39,399 nucleotides of DNA, taken from positions 1 to 39,399 of the forward strand of contig CAIYSA010000483.1 in the NCBI GenBank assembly GCA_903928655.1. Direction: 5' to 3'. The notes beneath the pieces were generated by a model. It did not search any database and was not told the DNA's origin. It worked only from the letters and a program-made list of their open reading frames with translations. Position 1 is the stretch's first letter. Each line of letters starts with the position of its first letter. The DNA comes from an uncultured Bacteroidota bacterium (GTDB lineage: Bacteria; Bacteroidota; Bacteroidia; B-17B0; Aurantibacillaceae). A program made the position numbers and the translations under genes. Shown here piece by piece: positions 37,818 to 39,399 of the stretch.

Positions 37818-39355
37818 ATACATTTAAAAATACTGGGTTAGAAAAAGAATACGTATTGAACGCATTCTTTTTTTTGTTTTTGGGAATAATCATTTTCCAT
37901 CGCTTTATTTTATTTTTTAGCATCAAGCTCGATTATATTGACAATGATGAAGTTGTAATTTGGCTTGGCGCAAAGCATTATTCAGAAGGTTTGTTTTATG
38001 TTCCTCGCTTTTACGGACAGAGTTATCATACCATGATGGATGCATTTTTTTCTGTTCCTCTAATTAAATATGGCGTACCAGTTTATTATGCAGTTCCAAT
38101 TTTAACCCAACTTATTTATTTAACGCCATTCATTTTTTCGGCGTCTTACTTATTTTATAAAAAGAAAAAACAAACAGCCATCATTGTTTTATGTATTATG
38201 TTATGCATGCCAGTTGGCTATGATATTATGAATACCATCACCAGAGGATTTGCCAATGGTTTATTTTTTACCACATTTTTAATTATTAGTTTGTATAATC
38301 CTCACAATAAAATTTATATTGGTATTAATGTATTTATGGCTTATGTGGGCTATTTAGTTTTGCCAAATTCGGTATTAGTTACATTGCCTATTTTGTTTTA
38401 TTTGTTTTTATTAAATTACAAAGACAAATTATTTTATGTTGCATCAGCTGTTGCAATACTATGCGGAATGCCCATTGATTATTTATTAAATCATTTTTAT
38501 AAAATACATCCGGAGGCAGAAATTTCTAAATATAAAACAGAATTTGGTTTTAATTATTTAATAGATTCTCTTAAGCATTTAGATGCGCAGTTTACACACA
38601 TAGGTTTTTTTGTTGAGGAATCAGCTATGATAACTCTTATTGTTTTTGGAGTATTGGGAGTTTTTCTATTTAAAAAATCTCGTAACCATTTTTACGCCTA
38701 CCTAGTTTTTATTTGCATTTTAATATTAGGGTTTAGTACTAACAAATCTACAGATGGTTCAATGTGGCCGTTTTACTCGTATAGCCGTTTATATTTAGGG
38801 ATCCCCATTATTATTTATTTATTTATTTCAATGCTAAATCCCATTTCAACTAAATTTATTTATTTCATTTGCTTTATCACAATCAGTTTTACAGTTTATA
38901 AATACACCACGTTTAAACAAAAAATCGCTTATCATGTCGATGAGAAAAAATGGGATCATTTAAATTTGATTTCCTTAAAAGATTTAAAAGGCTGTTTAGA
39001 AGTTTATAAAAACCAATGCCAAACAAACAAGGTTAAAAATCTACTTATAATAGATCATGTATGGCGTGATGATTTTATTAATTATGCAGGCCCAGCATTA
39101 TATAACGATTACCCAAATACATTTAAACCGTCATTCGAAAGAAGATCATGGAGAATTGCGGAAGAAAAAAATCGTATTCATTCAACATTTCAAATATATT
39201 CGGCTAACTGGAATTTGGACAGCAGCTTTTCTCATGGCCATCCAGATATAAACATTACAAGAATAGATAATTATGGTTCTTTTTTAATTAAAAACAATCA
39301 CTTAACAACACTTCAATTCCTAAAAAAAATTGGAGCAACAATGGAAGGGTTTTAA
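37811..39355 (+). CDS. Multi-TM membrane protein, possibly GT-C glycosyltransferase-like (TTG start overlapping rpiB)
   Basis: About ten hydrophobic helices; early acidic loop KLDYIDNDEVVIWLGAKHYSEG resembling the first luminal loop of GT-C/GT39 enzymes; family not certain. Confidence 0.55.
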   Translation: MLDTFKNTGLEKEYVLNAFFFLFLGIIIFHRFILFFSIKLDYIDNDEVVIWLGAKHYSEGLFYVPRFYGQSYHTMMDAFFSVPLIKYGVPVYYAVPILTQLIYLTPFIFSASYLFYKKKKQTAIIVLCIMLCMPVGYDIMNTITRGFANGLFFTTFLIISLYNPHNKIYIGINVFMAYVGYLVLPNSVLVTLPILFYLFLLNYKDKLFYVASAVAILCGMPIDYLLNHFYKIHPEAEISKYKTEFGFNYLIDSLKHLDAQFTHIGFFVEESAMITLIVFGVLGVFLFKKSRNHFYAYLVFICILILGFSTNKSTDGSMWPFYSYSRLYLGIPIIIYLFISMLNPISTKFIYFICFITISFTVYKYTTFKQKIAYHVDEKKWDHLNLISLKDLKGCLEVYKNQCQTNKVKNLLIIDHVWRDDFINYAGPALYNDYPNTFKPSFERRSWRIAEEKNRIHSTFQIYSANWNLDSSFSHGHPDINITRIDNYGSFLIKNNHLTTLQFLKKIGATMEGF

Positions 39356-39399
39356 TACTTAACAAAAAACACAAAGTTACTGGTAAAATAATTTATTTA

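Noticed and set aside
1-39399. tRNA, rRNA, CRISPR array, transposase, integrase, phage or restriction genes
   Set aside because: None was recognised by eye; tRNAscan, Infernal/Rfam and CRISPR detection would be needed to exclude short elements.

Overview
AT-rich chromosomal segment from a member of the Bacteroidota, inferred from gene content (exbB-exbD-exbD-tonB, propeller/Y_Y_Y sensors, DUF3098, DUF2027-Smr) and TAnnTTTG promoter motifs. Most of it is core genome: aroB, rpsF-rpsR-rplI, hemH, an Omp85-type protein, comEC, Smr, rpmF/DUF177, fbp, TonB/ExbBD, uppP, clpX, hflX, rpiB. The best candidate for specialised biology is a tight five-gene minus-strand cassette at about 14.57-18.87 kb. 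It encodes two intact ketosynthases (KS), a KS-like protein that has lost catalytic residues (chain-length-factor-like), an ACP, and a roughly 210-aa protein resembling half a KS. It looks like the condensation core of an aryl-polyene/flexirubin-type pathway without the expected tailoring genes beside it. A polysaccharide deacetylase and a GT2-DUF2062 fusion, which can accompany such pathways, lie about 8-10 kb away. Other notable points: two SpoIIE-type PP2C phosphatases with different sensor modules, a perfect 15-bp inverted repeat in an otherwise non-coding spacer, a SirB-like/cytochrome c fusion, a ComEC with an apparently degenerate C-terminal domain, and a tandem amidohydrolase with a degenerate first copy. 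No tRNA, rRNA, CRISPR, transposase or phage gene was recognised. I found no clear evidence of a wholly undescribed system. All family assignments were made by eye from protein motifs, without database searches.
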